Shown: positions 7,110 through 14,998 of the stretch, in pieces
Layout: each line of letters opens with the position of its first letter
Position numbering within the stretch: the first letter of the stretch is position 1
Assembly (NCBI GenBank): GCA_026002045.1
Contig: BOAV01000030.1
Span: forward strand, 1-25,237
Origin: Spirochaetia bacterium
GTDB taxonomy: Bacteria; Spirochaetota; Spirochaetia; Treponematales; Breznakiellaceae
Direction: 5' to 3'
Length of the DNA stretch: 25,237 bases
The notes under the pieces: generated by a model
Databases searched by the model: none
Told to the model about the DNA's origin: nothing
What the model saw: the letters and a program-made list of their open reading frames with translations, nothing else
Position numbers and translations under genes: made by a program

Positions 7110-8099
7110 ATGAGCGATCAGGACGATGACGGCATTTTGTCGAATGAAGATATAATAGATGAAGATATTTCTGCCCTGGAAGACAACCCCGAGGAACAGG
7201 AAATGGAAAGCGCCGGTATCGCAGTGGAAACCGGCAGCCATGAGCCCGTCGAAGCGGGCACTCCGGTCTACCGGCTGCGGCTTTTTTATTCCAATGAGAC
7301 TTTCCTCGCCGTGTACAAGGGAGACCCCCTTACTCCCACCTCCATGGTGCTGGTGCCGACCCGGTATGGCCGGGACCTGGCCCAGGTTATCGGCCCGGTC
7401 CACCGGAGCAACGGTCAGTTATCCGATATCGCCTGGATTGAACGGCCAGCCTCAAAGGAGGATCTGGAAAGATCCGCCTATAACCGGGATCAGGAAAAGG
7501 ACGCTTTTCATATCTGCAAGGAAAAAATTGAAGCCCGCCGGCTGGAAATGAAACTGGTCTCGGTCCATTATCTGCTTGAGGAGCCCAAGATACTCTTTTT
7601 CTTTACCTCGGAAAACCGGGTGGATTTTCGGGAACTGGTAAAGGATCTGGTGAACATCTTCAAAATGCGGATAGAACTGCGTCAGATCGGCGTCCGTGAC
7701 GAGGCCCGGGTTGTGGGCGGCCTGGGGGTCTGCGGCCGCTGTTACTGCTGCCACGCGGTCTCGGATAAACTCAGGCCCGTGTCCATCAAAATGGCCAAGG
7801 ATCAGAACCTGTCCCTCAACTCCATGAAAATTTCCGGCCCCTGCGGCCGCCTCCTCTGCTGCCTCTCCTACGAACACAACTTCTACAGCGAGGCCCGCCG
7901 CCAAATTCCCCAGGAAGGGGCCCGGATAAACTACGAAGACGCCGTGTGGCGCGTTACGGAAGTCAACGTAGTCATGGGCCATCTCAAACTCTCCTCCGAA
8001 GACGGCCGCCTCCTTACCATCCCCGTCTCCGGCTTCGAAAAGGTTGAAGGCCGCTGGCACATTAGGCGGCCGGAATTTGCAGCCGAACCCGAAGGGTGA
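7110..8099 (+). CDS. PSP1 domain protein (RicT/YaaT-like)
   Basis: A 329-residue PSP1 protein. An acidic N-terminus of about 50 residues precedes the PSP1 core. The conserved Cys groups are complete: CGRCYCC (Cys208, 211, 213, 214) and CGRLLCC (Cys245, 250, 251). In Bacillus, RicT works with RicA and RicF, carries Fe-S clusters and affects RNase Y-dependent RNA processing; Cys conservation suggests cluster binding here too, but partners are not in the window. ATG 7110 is preferred to ATG 7104 because AAGGA (7099-7103) gives six bases of spacing only for the former. The stop codon lies inside a duplicated 23-bp sequence. The tail after about residue 290 varies in the family. Confidence 0.9.
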   Translation: MSDQDDDGILSNEDIIDEDISALEDNPEEQEMESAGIAVETGSHEPVEAGTPVYRLRLFYSNETFLAVYKGDPLTPTSMVLVPTRYGRDLAQVIGPVHRSNGQLSDIAWIERPASKEDLERSAYNRDQEKDAFHICKEKIEARRLEMKLVSVHYLLEEPKILFFFTSENRVDFRELVKDLVNIFKMRIELRQIGVRDEARVVGGLGVCGRCYCCHAVSDKLRPVSIKMAKDQNLSLNSMKISGPCGRLLCCLSYEHNFYSEARRQIPQEGARINYEDAVWRVTEVNVVMGHLKLSSEDGRLLTIPVSGFEKVEGRWHIRRPEFAAEPEG

Positions 8100-8140
8100 G
8101 GTTCCCCTCTTGAACATGCAACCGAACCCGAAGGGTGAGG
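8079..8140. repeat. 23-bp direct repeat across the end of the PSP1 gene, 39-bp period
   Basis: 8079-8101 (GCAGCCGAACCCGAAGGGTG plus AGG) is repeated at 8118-8140 with a single G/A difference. The period is 39 bases, a multiple of three. The first copy encodes the last residues of the PSP1 protein and contains its stop codon. One other frame reads through both copies with a repeated QPNPKGE. Confidence 0.75.
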
Positions 8141-8210
8141 CTCTGCTTTCCGCAGGTGACAATTCGGCCGGCACCGATGGTAATTCACCAACAGGTTCTT
8201 ATTTATTGGA

Positions 8211-8285
8211 CTTGTTCGAGAACCCGATTGGTTCTCTCACAAGTCGTTTCAGCGGATTTGTTCGATAACTGAAGTTATCGAACAA
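8211..8285. terminator. Two adjacent palindromes between convergent operons
   Basis: First structure: 8211-8215 (CTTGT) with 8239-8243 and 8218-8224 (GAGAACC) with 8230-8236, separated by symmetric TC internal bases. Second: 8258-8269 (TTGTTCGATAAC) with 8274-8285, 12 bp perfect around TGAA. They lie between the PSP1 gene and the convergent permease gene, the usual place for a bidirectional terminator, but neither has a clear T-run. A protein-binding or repeat-element role is also possible. Confidence 0.5.
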
Positions 8286-8300
8286 CCCTATTATATCCCT

Positions 8301-9122
8301 TTATTTTACACCGCCCAAAGTCAATCCGCTTACCAGTTGCTTTGAGCCGACAATATACATCAGCATAACCGGTAAGGTTGCTATTATGGAACCCGCCATC
8401 AGGGGACCCCAGGCATACACATCGGCCACCACCATTTCGGAAAGCGCCAGGGTTAATGTTTTAAACACCGATGATGTAATGGTGACCAGGGCATACTGAT
8501 ATTCGCTCCAGCAAAGGGTGAATGAAAAAATAATCGTCGCCGCAATTCCCGGGGATGCCAGGGGAAGCACAATCTGAAACAGGGAACGCATCCGCCCGCA
8601 TCCGTCAATTTTGGCGGCCTCCTCAAGGGCTATAGGGATGGTACGAAAATAGGATATGAGCATCCAGGTGGCATAGGGGATAGTAAAAGTCGGATATATC
8701 CATCCCAAACCTACCAGGGTATTCTGCAGCCCCATATTGGTTATCAAGACATACAGGGGAATAAACATGACCGACCGGGGCATCAAATAGGCATATAAGA
8801 TACTGTTGCCTAAAGCCCTGCGTCCAAAAAAACGCAGCCGGGCAAAGGCATAGGCCGCCAGGGAACTGACGGCTACCGACAGTAACGCTACAATCACCGA
8901 TACAAAAAAACTGTTCCGGAGATTATTTAAAAAGTGGCGTTCAAAAATAAGACTGCGGTAGGAGTTCAGCGTGGGGGAATGGGGCCATAAGGCAGGACGC
9001 ATCAGGTACACTTCCGCCTGAGTCTTGATGGAGGTGTTCAGGGTCCAGTAGACCGGGAAAAGCGCCACAATAACGAATATCACTGCGGGCAAAATTACAA
9101 GATACTGATATTTCTTACGCAT
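8301..9122 (-). CDS. Carbohydrate ABC transporter permease, MalG-like
   Basis: A 273-residue inner-membrane permease with about six transmembrane segments. The cytoplasmic EAA loop is present (EEAAKIDGCGRMRSLFQIVLP, about residues 177-197), which docks on the ATPase. Family: CUT1 sugar importers, MalG branch. It is the last gene of the minus-strand sugar operon, 18 bases after the MalF-like gene, with AAAGGGG upstream of the ATG. No ATPase gene is nearby, so a shared MsiK/MalK-type ATPase encoded elsewhere is likely, as is common for CUT1 systems. Confidence 0.92.
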   Translation of the reverse strand: MRKKYQYLVILPAVIFVIVALFPVYWTLNTSIKTQAEVYLMRPALWPHSPTLNSYRSLIFERHFLNNLRNSFFVSVIVALLSVAVSSLAAYAFARLRFFGRRALGNSILYAYLMPRSVMFIPLYVLITNMGLQNTLVGLGWIYPTFTIPYATWMLISYFRTIPIALEEAAKIDGCGRMRSLFQIVLPLASPGIAATIIFSFTLCWSEYQYALVTITSSVFKTLTLALSEMVVADVYAWGPLMAGSIIATLPVMLMYIVGSKQLVSGLTLGGVK

Positions 9123-9140
9123 TACGGATAAGCCCCTTTA

Positions 9141-10040
9141 TCATCCTTCTTCCTGAGTTTTACCCATACGCCGCATTACCAGGCTGATAAGCAGGACGAG
9201 GAAGGGAATGGCGAACATGGACGAAGATATGGCCTTGGAAAGGTTCAGGTTCATAAAACCTACGGTATATCCATAGGTTGAAAGAATCTGGGTAGCATTA
9301 GCAGGGCCACCGCCGGTAAGAATCCAGATAATTTCAAAATCGTTAAAAGTCCAGATAGTGGTAATCAAGGTTGAAAGCACCACCACTTCTTTGATAAGGG
9401 GCATGGTTATATGAAAGAAACTGCGTACGGCACCGGCGCCGTCAATTCTTGCGGCTTCGTAATAATCTATGGGAATAGGCTGGAGCCCCGCCAGAACAGA
9501 AATGCCGATAAAGGGGGTGCCCCGCCAGATATTGGCGATGATGATAGAAAACATGGCGTAGTGGGTATCGTACAGCCAGGGAACAGGACCATGGGTAATA
9601 CCCAGGGCCATCAGAATAAAGTTGAATAATCCCCCTATGTCGGAGTACATCCATTTCCAGGTAAGGGCAGAAACGAGGGTCGGGATGGTCCAGGGAACAA
9701 ACATCAGTACTCGCAGAATGTTTTTGGCCGGTAAATGGGCATTCAGGATAAGGGCCATGATGACCCCCAATATGGCCTTGCCCATTACCGCAAATACGGT
9801 ATATACGACAGTGTTTCGTATGGACCGCAAGAAAATTTTGTCCTGCAGCAGGTTGGCAAAATTTTTAAAACCCACAAAGGATGCATTATTGCCGATTGTC
9901 TTATTGGTCAAACTGGTCCATAGCGCCCATATCAGGGGATACACCATGAATATCACCAGATACACCATTACCGGCGCAATAAGAACATAGGCAAAAATAT
10001 AATCCCATCGCCTTTGCGCAATGCCTGTTCCGGCTTTCAC
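9141..10040 (-). CDS. Carbohydrate ABC transporter permease, MalF-like
   Basis: A 299-residue inner-membrane permease with about six transmembrane segments and an EAA loop (YYEAARIDGAGAVRSFFHIT). I chose the GTG at 10040 because AGGAG lies eight bases upstream and the protein then starts with the usual short basic tail before the first helix. An in-frame ATG at 10097 would add 19 polar residues but has only a poor ribosome site. It forms the translocation pore with the MalG-like protein. Substrate is probably an oligosaccharide or glycoside linked to the GH127 enzyme in the same operon. Confidence 0.88.
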   Translation of the reverse strand: MKAGTGIAQRRWDYIFAYVLIAPVMVYLVIFMVYPLIWALWTSLTNKTIGNNASFVGFKNFANLLQDKIFLRSIRNTVVYTVFAVMGKAILGVIMALILNAHLPAKNILRVLMFVPWTIPTLVSALTWKWMYSDIGGLFNFILMALGITHGPVPWLYDTHYAMFSIIIANIWRGTPFIGISVLAGLQPIPIDYYEAARIDGAGAVRSFFHITMPLIKEVVVLSTLITTIWTFNDFEIIWILTGGGPANATQILSTYGYTVGFMNLNLSKAISSSMFAIPFLVLLISLVMRRMGKTQEEG

Positions 10041-10110
10041 CCTGCGATCTCCTTTTTCAAAACGGGAGTCACCATTCCGGGGAACGGCGGCTCCCATTTC
10101 CTATCGGCGG

Positions 10111-11412
10111 CTATTTGTAACTGGCGTAAATATCCTCAATCTCTTTCTGCAAGGCATTAGCCGCAGCCTGAGGAGTTGCGCCGTTTACAACAATATTCTC
10201 CAGGGTTTTGTTGAGGAGCTTCAGGTTAAACAACTCACCGGCCTGGGGGGTGTATTCACCGGGGTAACCGATGAAGCACAAAGCGGCCATGGCCTCAATG
10301 AAGGGTTTGGTCCGTTCTTCCTGCCACGCCGGATCTTCCTTGGCGCGTTCATACACTGGTACGATTGAAGGCATTTCCACATCCATCCAGTTCTTGTACC
10401 AGTCATAGGTGTAGAGATAGGCGATCAAATCCTTGGCCAGCTGCGGCTGTTTGGTGGCATTAAAAATACCCAGGTATGAACCGGAGCTGGGGGTGAAAAA
10501 ACCCTTAGGACCCGCAGGAATAGGGGCAATCCCGGTTTTCTCATAGAGATCGGCATTATCCCGTTTGATAGCCGCCAACAGGGTGCCGGCATTGACAACC
10601 ATGGCGCTCTGTCCGCTCAGATAGGCGGTATTGTTGGCTGCATCATCCCAGTTAACCGCAGAGGGAGGAACGATTCCGTCACTCTTGTAAATCTGGGCCA
10701 TGTAGGCCAGGGCAGCTACCGTTTCAGGGCTGTTCGCCACAATGGTCTTGCTGTCCTTGGCAACAAGGGATCCACCCATAGCCCAGAGCATGACCTGGTT
10801 CAGCCATTCCGCATCGGAGTTGGTTGCCCCCAAGCCCATCCCGGCGCCATAAAAACCTTTGGATGTATCGGTGAGTACCTTCGCCATACTGCGGAATTCA
10901 TCCCAGGTAGCGGGCGGCGCATTAAAACCGGCGGCGCCCAGCAGATCCTTGCGGTAGTGCAGGGTGGGTGAGTAGAACTTCTGCGGTATGGCATACACCT
11001 TGCCGCCAAAAACAGCGGGTTGTATCAGGGCGGCGATCATGGGGCCATTATCGGCCTGAATCTTTTGTGCCAGATCGGAAACATCCAACATCAGATTTTT
11101 TGCATAGAACTGTCCCGCTTCCTGATACTGAAAGTAGGACACATCCGGCAGGTTATTGGACTCGATGGCGGCGGTCCACATTGGGAACAACTTTTCGTAG
11201 GCAATCAGCTCTACGGTGATGTTTACATTGTTCTCCTTGCCAAACCGGAGTACCCGATCTTTGAGCATCTGGTTCGTAGTTTCGTTCACTTCCTGCTTCA
11301 ACCACACGGTTAAGGCGGGAACGGCAGACGCTGTAGTCTTTGGCTTAGCGCATCCGGTAAACAAGGTGAATACCAATACTGCAGCCAGGGTTAAAAACAC
11401 ACTCTTCTTCAT
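10111..11412 (-). CDS. Sugar ABC transporter solute-binding lipoprotein
   Basis: A 433-residue family-1 solute-binding protein. The lipobox ends at Cys21 (LFTGC), so it is membrane-tethered and periplasmic. Features of the family include the DVSYFQYQEAGQFYAKN region, the AATWDEF-like PATWDEFRSMAKVL motif and aromatic residues (Trp, Tyr) spread through the binding cleft. The ATG has GGAGG five bases upstream. It stands between the GH127 gene and the permease genes, all on the minus strand. Substrate cannot be read from the sequence; an arabinose-containing glycan is a reasonable guess from the neighbouring enzyme. Confidence 0.92.
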   Translation of the reverse strand: MKKSVFLTLAAVLVFTLFTGCAKPKTTASAVPALTVWLKQEVNETTNQMLKDRVLRFGKENNVNITVELIAYEKLFPMWTAAIESNNLPDVSYFQYQEAGQFYAKNLMLDVSDLAQKIQADNGPMIAALIQPAVFGGKVYAIPQKFYSPTLHYRKDLLGAAGFNAPPATWDEFRSMAKVLTDTSKGFYGAGMGLGATNSDAEWLNQVMLWAMGGSLVAKDSKTIVANSPETVAALAYMAQIYKSDGIVPPSAVNWDDAANNTAYLSGQSAMVVNAGTLLAAIKRDNADLYEKTGIAPIPAGPKGFFTPSSGSYLGIFNATKQPQLAKDLIAYLYTYDWYKNWMDVEMPSIVPVYERAKEDPAWQEERTKPFIEAMAALCFIGYPGEYTPQAGELFNLKLLNKTLENIVVNGATPQAAANALQKEIEDIYASYK

Positions 11413-11474
11413 TCTTTTCCTCCATTAAAAATCAAACTTTGTACATCCTCTGTATATAAACCTGAACGGAGAGC

Positions 11475-13415
11475 CTAATTGTTGCCTCCATTCAGGGCCC
11501 ATACCACCATCTCACCGCCCTTCCTGTTCAGGCGGGCATAAAAGGGAACCGCAGTAAAGGTAAATGTTTCCCCCGGCTGCACCTGTAGTTCCCGGTATAA
11601 CTGGTCCTCCTGCCAGCCGCTTATGGAACGCCTGGCCGCCTTACCGGTAATCGTAACAACCCCGCCCAGGAGCTCCGGATGAAAGGCTTCACCCAGGGCG
11701 CCGGTATAGATGGACAAGTCATTCAGCCGGGCGCCGTTATCATCTTCTTCAAAGCAAAACACCAGGGGGCCCCGCTCCAGGGCCACCCGGCCGCAGTCGG
11801 CGGCTACTTCGGGACGGGCCTCCATCACCCGGATACCCATGTCAAACTGCAGAATCACTGTGTCCCCGGGCTTCCATTCACGGGGGATACATAAAAAGCC
11901 ATTTTCCTCTGTATAGGGCAAATTTTCGCCGCCGCAGGTCAGGCGGAAATTTTTACGGCTCCAGACGGGAAGCCTGAGACAGAGGCTAAACCGTACCGGC
12001 TTTACGGGATCCAGGTTCAGTTTTATTTTACCATCCCAGGGGTAATGGTGGGTCTGGGTGATGGTTGTCTCCACCCCCTCAAAGCTCGACTTCACCGAAC
12101 TGCCTATATACTGATTGATATAGAACCGGTTTTTTCCGGTATAGTAGATATATCCCCCCAGGGACATCATCAGGCGGGCCAAATTCGGCGGGCAGCAGGC
12201 CACATCAAACCATTCCTGGCGCATCAGAGAAATATGGGGTTTGAAGTCGTTCATATTGTCATAGGCGGCCTGCCGGGCGGCCAGGGGGTTTGCGTAGAAA
12301 AAACGATCCCCCGAAAGGGATTCCCCACCCAGGATGTTGTTAAAGAGACAGCGTTCCATAATATCGCCGTATTCACCCCTGGGCTCCATGAGCATCATCC
12401 GGTGGGCAAAGAAGAATAACCCTATGGACGCGCAGGTTTCATTATAGGACATGGGGTTAGGCAAATCGTAGTCATAGGTAAAACGCTCTCCGTTAGGATT
12501 CGGGCCTATACCGCCGGTGATGTAGAACTGCCGGGACACCATGCTGCGCCAGAGGCGGCGGCAGGCATTGAGGAGTTCCGCATCGTCACATTCGGCGGCG
12601 ACATCGGCCATGCCGGAGTACAAATAAACGGCGCGCACCGCATGGCCCACCGCATGCTGCTGATCCCGCACCGGACGATGGGCCTGATAATAGGCATAGC
12701 TGCCCTGTTTATCATACCGGTATTTTCTGTCCTGCGGCGCTTCGCCGAGGCGGGTGCATTCATCGTCGAAAAAATGCGGCTCCGTGCCCCGCTGGTTAAT
12801 AAAATAACGGCTCAGGGTCAGGTACTTTTTCTCCCCGGTGATCTTAAACAACTTTACCAGGGCCAACTCAATCTCTTCATGGCCATCGTATCCGGGGAGT
12901 TGACCCGGCCGGGTCCCGAAAACCGTAATCAGAAGATCCGCATAGCGGCGTACCACATCCAAAAGAACCGCCTTACCGGTGGCCTCATAGTAGGCCACGG
13001 CGCCTTCGATCAAATGCCCCAGGCAGTACAACTCATGCTTAACCTTGAGATTGGTAAAACGGTTTTCCGGTCCCGTGGCAAAATAGTAACTGTTAAAGTA
13101 CCCGTCCTGCTCCTGGCCGTTTTTGAACAATTCGGCAATTTCATCCACCTTTTGTTCCAACGCCGGGTCCTTCCGAACAGCCAGACTGTAGGCCGCAGCT
13201 TCTATCCACTTGGCAATATCAGAATCCCAAAAGTGATGGGGAACAAAATTTTTGTCTTCCAACCAGCTTTTTTTCAAGGCATCCACGCGGCCGGTTTCTA
13301 TACAGTGCTGATATTCAATGGGCAAGGTAACATCCAAACAAAGCTGCTGCCGCTCACCCCAAAAATCGGTCAACGGACCCACCAGATTCCATTTTATTTC
13401 ATTAGTTACGGTCAT
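11475..13415 (-). CDS. Glycoside hydrolase family 127 (beta-L-arabinofuranosidase type)
   Basis: A 646-residue enzyme of the GH127/DUF1680 family, which removes beta-L-arabinofuranose from plant glycans and glycopeptides through a Cys nucleophile held by Zn. The matching residues are visible: Glu326 and Cys328 in YNETCASIG, and Cys407-Cys408 in ACCPPN, the second pair holding the nucleophile in the Bifidobacterium enzyme. The alpha/alpha barrel fills roughly residues 1-420 and beta-rich domains follow. There is no signal peptide, so it acts in the cytoplasm on imported sugars. The ATG at 13415 follows GAGGGG; a TTG one codon earlier is less likely. It is the first gene of the transport operon, divergent from an AraC regulator. 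Other GH127 specificities are possible. Confidence 0.9.
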   Translation of the reverse strand: MTVTNEIKWNLVGPLTDFWGERQQLCLDVTLPIEYQHCIETGRVDALKKSWLEDKNFVPHHFWDSDIAKWIEAAAYSLAVRKDPALEQKVDEIAELFKNGQEQDGYFNSYYFATGPENRFTNLKVKHELYCLGHLIEGAVAYYEATGKAVLLDVVRRYADLLITVFGTRPGQLPGYDGHEEIELALVKLFKITGEKKYLTLSRYFINQRGTEPHFFDDECTRLGEAPQDRKYRYDKQGSYAYYQAHRPVRDQQHAVGHAVRAVYLYSGMADVAAECDDAELLNACRRLWRSMVSRQFYITGGIGPNPNGERFTYDYDLPNPMSYNETCASIGLFFFAHRMMLMEPRGEYGDIMERCLFNNILGGESLSGDRFFYANPLAARQAAYDNMNDFKPHISLMRQEWFDVACCPPNLARLMMSLGGYIYYTGKNRFYINQYIGSSVKSSFEGVETTITQTHHYPWDGKIKLNLDPVKPVRFSLCLRLPVWSRKNFRLTCGGENLPYTEENGFLCIPREWKPGDTVILQFDMGIRVMEARPEVAADCGRVALERGPLVFCFEEDDNGARLNDLSIYTGALGEAFHPELLGGVVTITGKAARRSISGWQEDQLYRELQVQPGETFTFTAVPFYARLNRKGGEMVVWALNGGNN

Positions 13416-13511
13416 CAAACCCCTCAGCTTAATGTATGAATTTCTCTAAATAGCGCCATCTTTTATTGCCTTACATGATTCGACCATACTATGGGATCCT
13501 TCAGGAGTGAA

Positions 13512-13540
13512 TTGACAAAATAGTAAAAAACATGTAAATT
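13512..13540 (+). promoter_or_regulatory. Promoter of the AraC-type regulator
   Basis: TTGACA (13512-13517), 17 bases, TAAATT (13535-13540). The predicted start is near 13547, leaving only about 15 bases before ATG 13562, with AGGAAG as ribosome site. On the opposite strand, in 13416-13511, I found no matching promoter for the GH127 operon, which would fit an activator-dependent promoter. Confidence 0.65.
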
Positions 13541-13561
13541 CAGGTAAATTAGGAAGTATCA

Positions 13562-14362
13562 ATGCGGTATGGATTTAAACCTATAGATAACCGTCAGGTT
13601 TACAAGGCCAATTATATTTTCCAGCCCCAGGCTATAAAGCATCCTACCCGGAACCTGGAATTCCATGATATTTTTTATGTAATTGACGGATATTATTTTT
13701 TACGCCTTGGGGAAGAAGAATACCGGTTTAATGCGGGAGACATTGCGGTTCTGCCCGCCTTTTATCCCCATTTTGGGACCAATTTATGCAAGGTCAAGTC
13801 CCGTTTAATCTACATTCATTTTTTTAAAGAAAATGAGGATCGGATAATAACGGAAAACGATCCCCATCCGGAAAATCTGTTACTCACCAATACCTGCATT
13901 AATGTTAATAATCCGATAATTTATCAATATTTCCAGGAAATAACAAAAACCTATTGGTCAGACAGGTCTTATAAAAACATGCACTGTTCTGCGCTCCTCA
14001 ATCTGATACTTATTGAAATGGCAAATGAATGTGCCCGGAATATCAATAAGAAGGATCAGATAATCCTGAACATACAGAATGTTCTGGCGGAATATCCCCA
14101 TCAATTTTTTACCCTGGGCGAACTGGCCCGGCAGTCAAACCTTGGCATAAAAACCTTTAGTTCCCGGTTCAAAAAGGTTACCGGGCAGTCGGTTCACCAG
14201 TATCAATTAAACAGCAAGCTGAATCAAATAGCGGTATTACTGCGGAACGAAACCTATACAAGCCTTAAATATCTGGCGGTAAATTACGGATTTTATGATG
14301 AATTTCACCTGAGCGCGGCATTCAAAAAGAAATTCGGGGTCTCCCCCAAACACTATAGCTGA
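13562..14362 (+). CDS. AraC family transcriptional regulator
   Basis: A 266-residue regulator. The N-terminal half is a cupin-type sensor (FHDIFYVIDGYYFLRLGEEE, then FNAGDIAVLPAFYPH). The C-terminal 100 residues carry two helix-turn-helix units: TLGELARQSNLGIKTFSSRF and SLKYLAVNYGFYDEFHLSAA, ending in FGVSPKHYS, the usual AraC close. It is divergent from the GH127/ABC operon with a 146-base gap, so it is the likely regulator of that operon, responding to a sugar bound by the cupin. It is AT-richer than its neighbours, as is common for such regulators. Confidence 0.92.
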   Translation: MRYGFKPIDNRQVYKANYIFQPQAIKHPTRNLEFHDIFYVIDGYYFLRLGEEEYRFNAGDIAVLPAFYPHFGTNLCKVKSRLIYIHFFKENEDRIITENDPHPENLLLTNTCINVNNPIIYQYFQEITKTYWSDRSYKNMHCSALLNLILIEMANECARNINKKDQIILNIQNVLAEYPHQFFTLGELARQSNLGIKTFSSRFKKVTGQSVHQYQLNSKLNQIAVLLRNETYTSLKYLAVNYGFYDEFHLSAAFKKKFGVSPKHYS

Positions 14363-14374
14363 TAACCATGGGTG

Positions 14375-14998
14375 TTAGATAAACTTCCGGTACAGGGCGG
14401 TCCATTCGGTTTTTACGAATTCAAACCTGGTGTCCATTCCAAAGAGGGTTTCCGAATTACCGATGAACAGGAAGGATTTGGCCGCCATGGAATTCCAGAC
14501 GTGGCCCATAAGCGCGGCCCTGGCCTCTTCATCAAAATAAATCAGCACGTTCCGGCAAAAAACAATATCCATGTCCTGCAGAGCTGAACCGTTTTTCAGA
14601 TCCTGATGCTCGAATCGTATTTTAGACATGATGTCGGCGCGGACCTTGTAGCCGCCATCAACCTTATCAAAGTATTTTTTTAAGTAGTTATCGCTGATGC
14701 CGACGATTTGGCTGTCCGCATAGAACCCTTCCTTGCCGGCCGCAAGGCTTCTCGGGCTGATATCGCCGGCCGCAATCTCGAATTTCCAGGGCGGGGGAAG
14801 GATTTCGCTTAAAAGCATGGCGATGGAATAGGGCTCTTCCCCGGTGGAACAGCCGGCGCTCCAGATTTTGATGGTGGTGTTTCCGGCGGCCTGCTTGATC
14901 CTCATCAATTCCGGGATAACAAAGTGTTCAAGGGCGTCAAAGTGGGCCTGATTGCGGAAAAAACGGGTCAGATTGGAGAGGAATTCAGCCTCCGCCAT
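14375..14998 (-). CDS. CheR-type methyltransferase catalytic domain lacking the N-terminal domain
   Basis: A 207-residue protein matching the catalytic part of CheR, which methylates glutamates of chemoreceptors with S-adenosylmethionine. Visible: TRFFRN (11-16), the SAM loop SAGCSTGEEPY (47-57) and FCRNVLIYF (147-155). Ordinary CheR is about 270-290 residues; the helical N-terminal domain (about 80 residues) is absent. The ATG overlaps the stop of the EFR1 gene (TAATG), so no room exists for a missing exon-like start; the upstream frame is EFR1 coding sequence. It may be a genuine domain-only protein acting on another substrate, or an old truncation. The catalytic motifs are intact, which argues against decay. 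Confidence 0.85.
   Translation of the reverse strand: MAEAEFLSNLTRFFRNQAHFDALEHFVIPELMRIKQAAGNTTIKIWSAGCSTGEEPYSIAMLLSEILPPPWKFEIAAGDISPRSLAAGKEGFYADSQIVGISDNYLKKYFDKVDGGYKVRADIMSKIRFEHQDLKNGSALQDMDIVFCRNVLIYFDEEARAALMGHVWNSMAAKSFLFIGNSETLFGMDTRFEFVKTEWTALYRKFI

Noticed and set aside
7452..8174. 240-residue minus-strand open frame over the PSP1 gene
   Set aside because: Antisense shadow of a clearly conserved coding sequence.
8044..8268. 74-residue open frame with two QPNPKGE repeats
   Set aside because: It overlaps the PSP1 gene in another frame, and the repeat comes from the 39-bp DNA duplication; no ribosome site.
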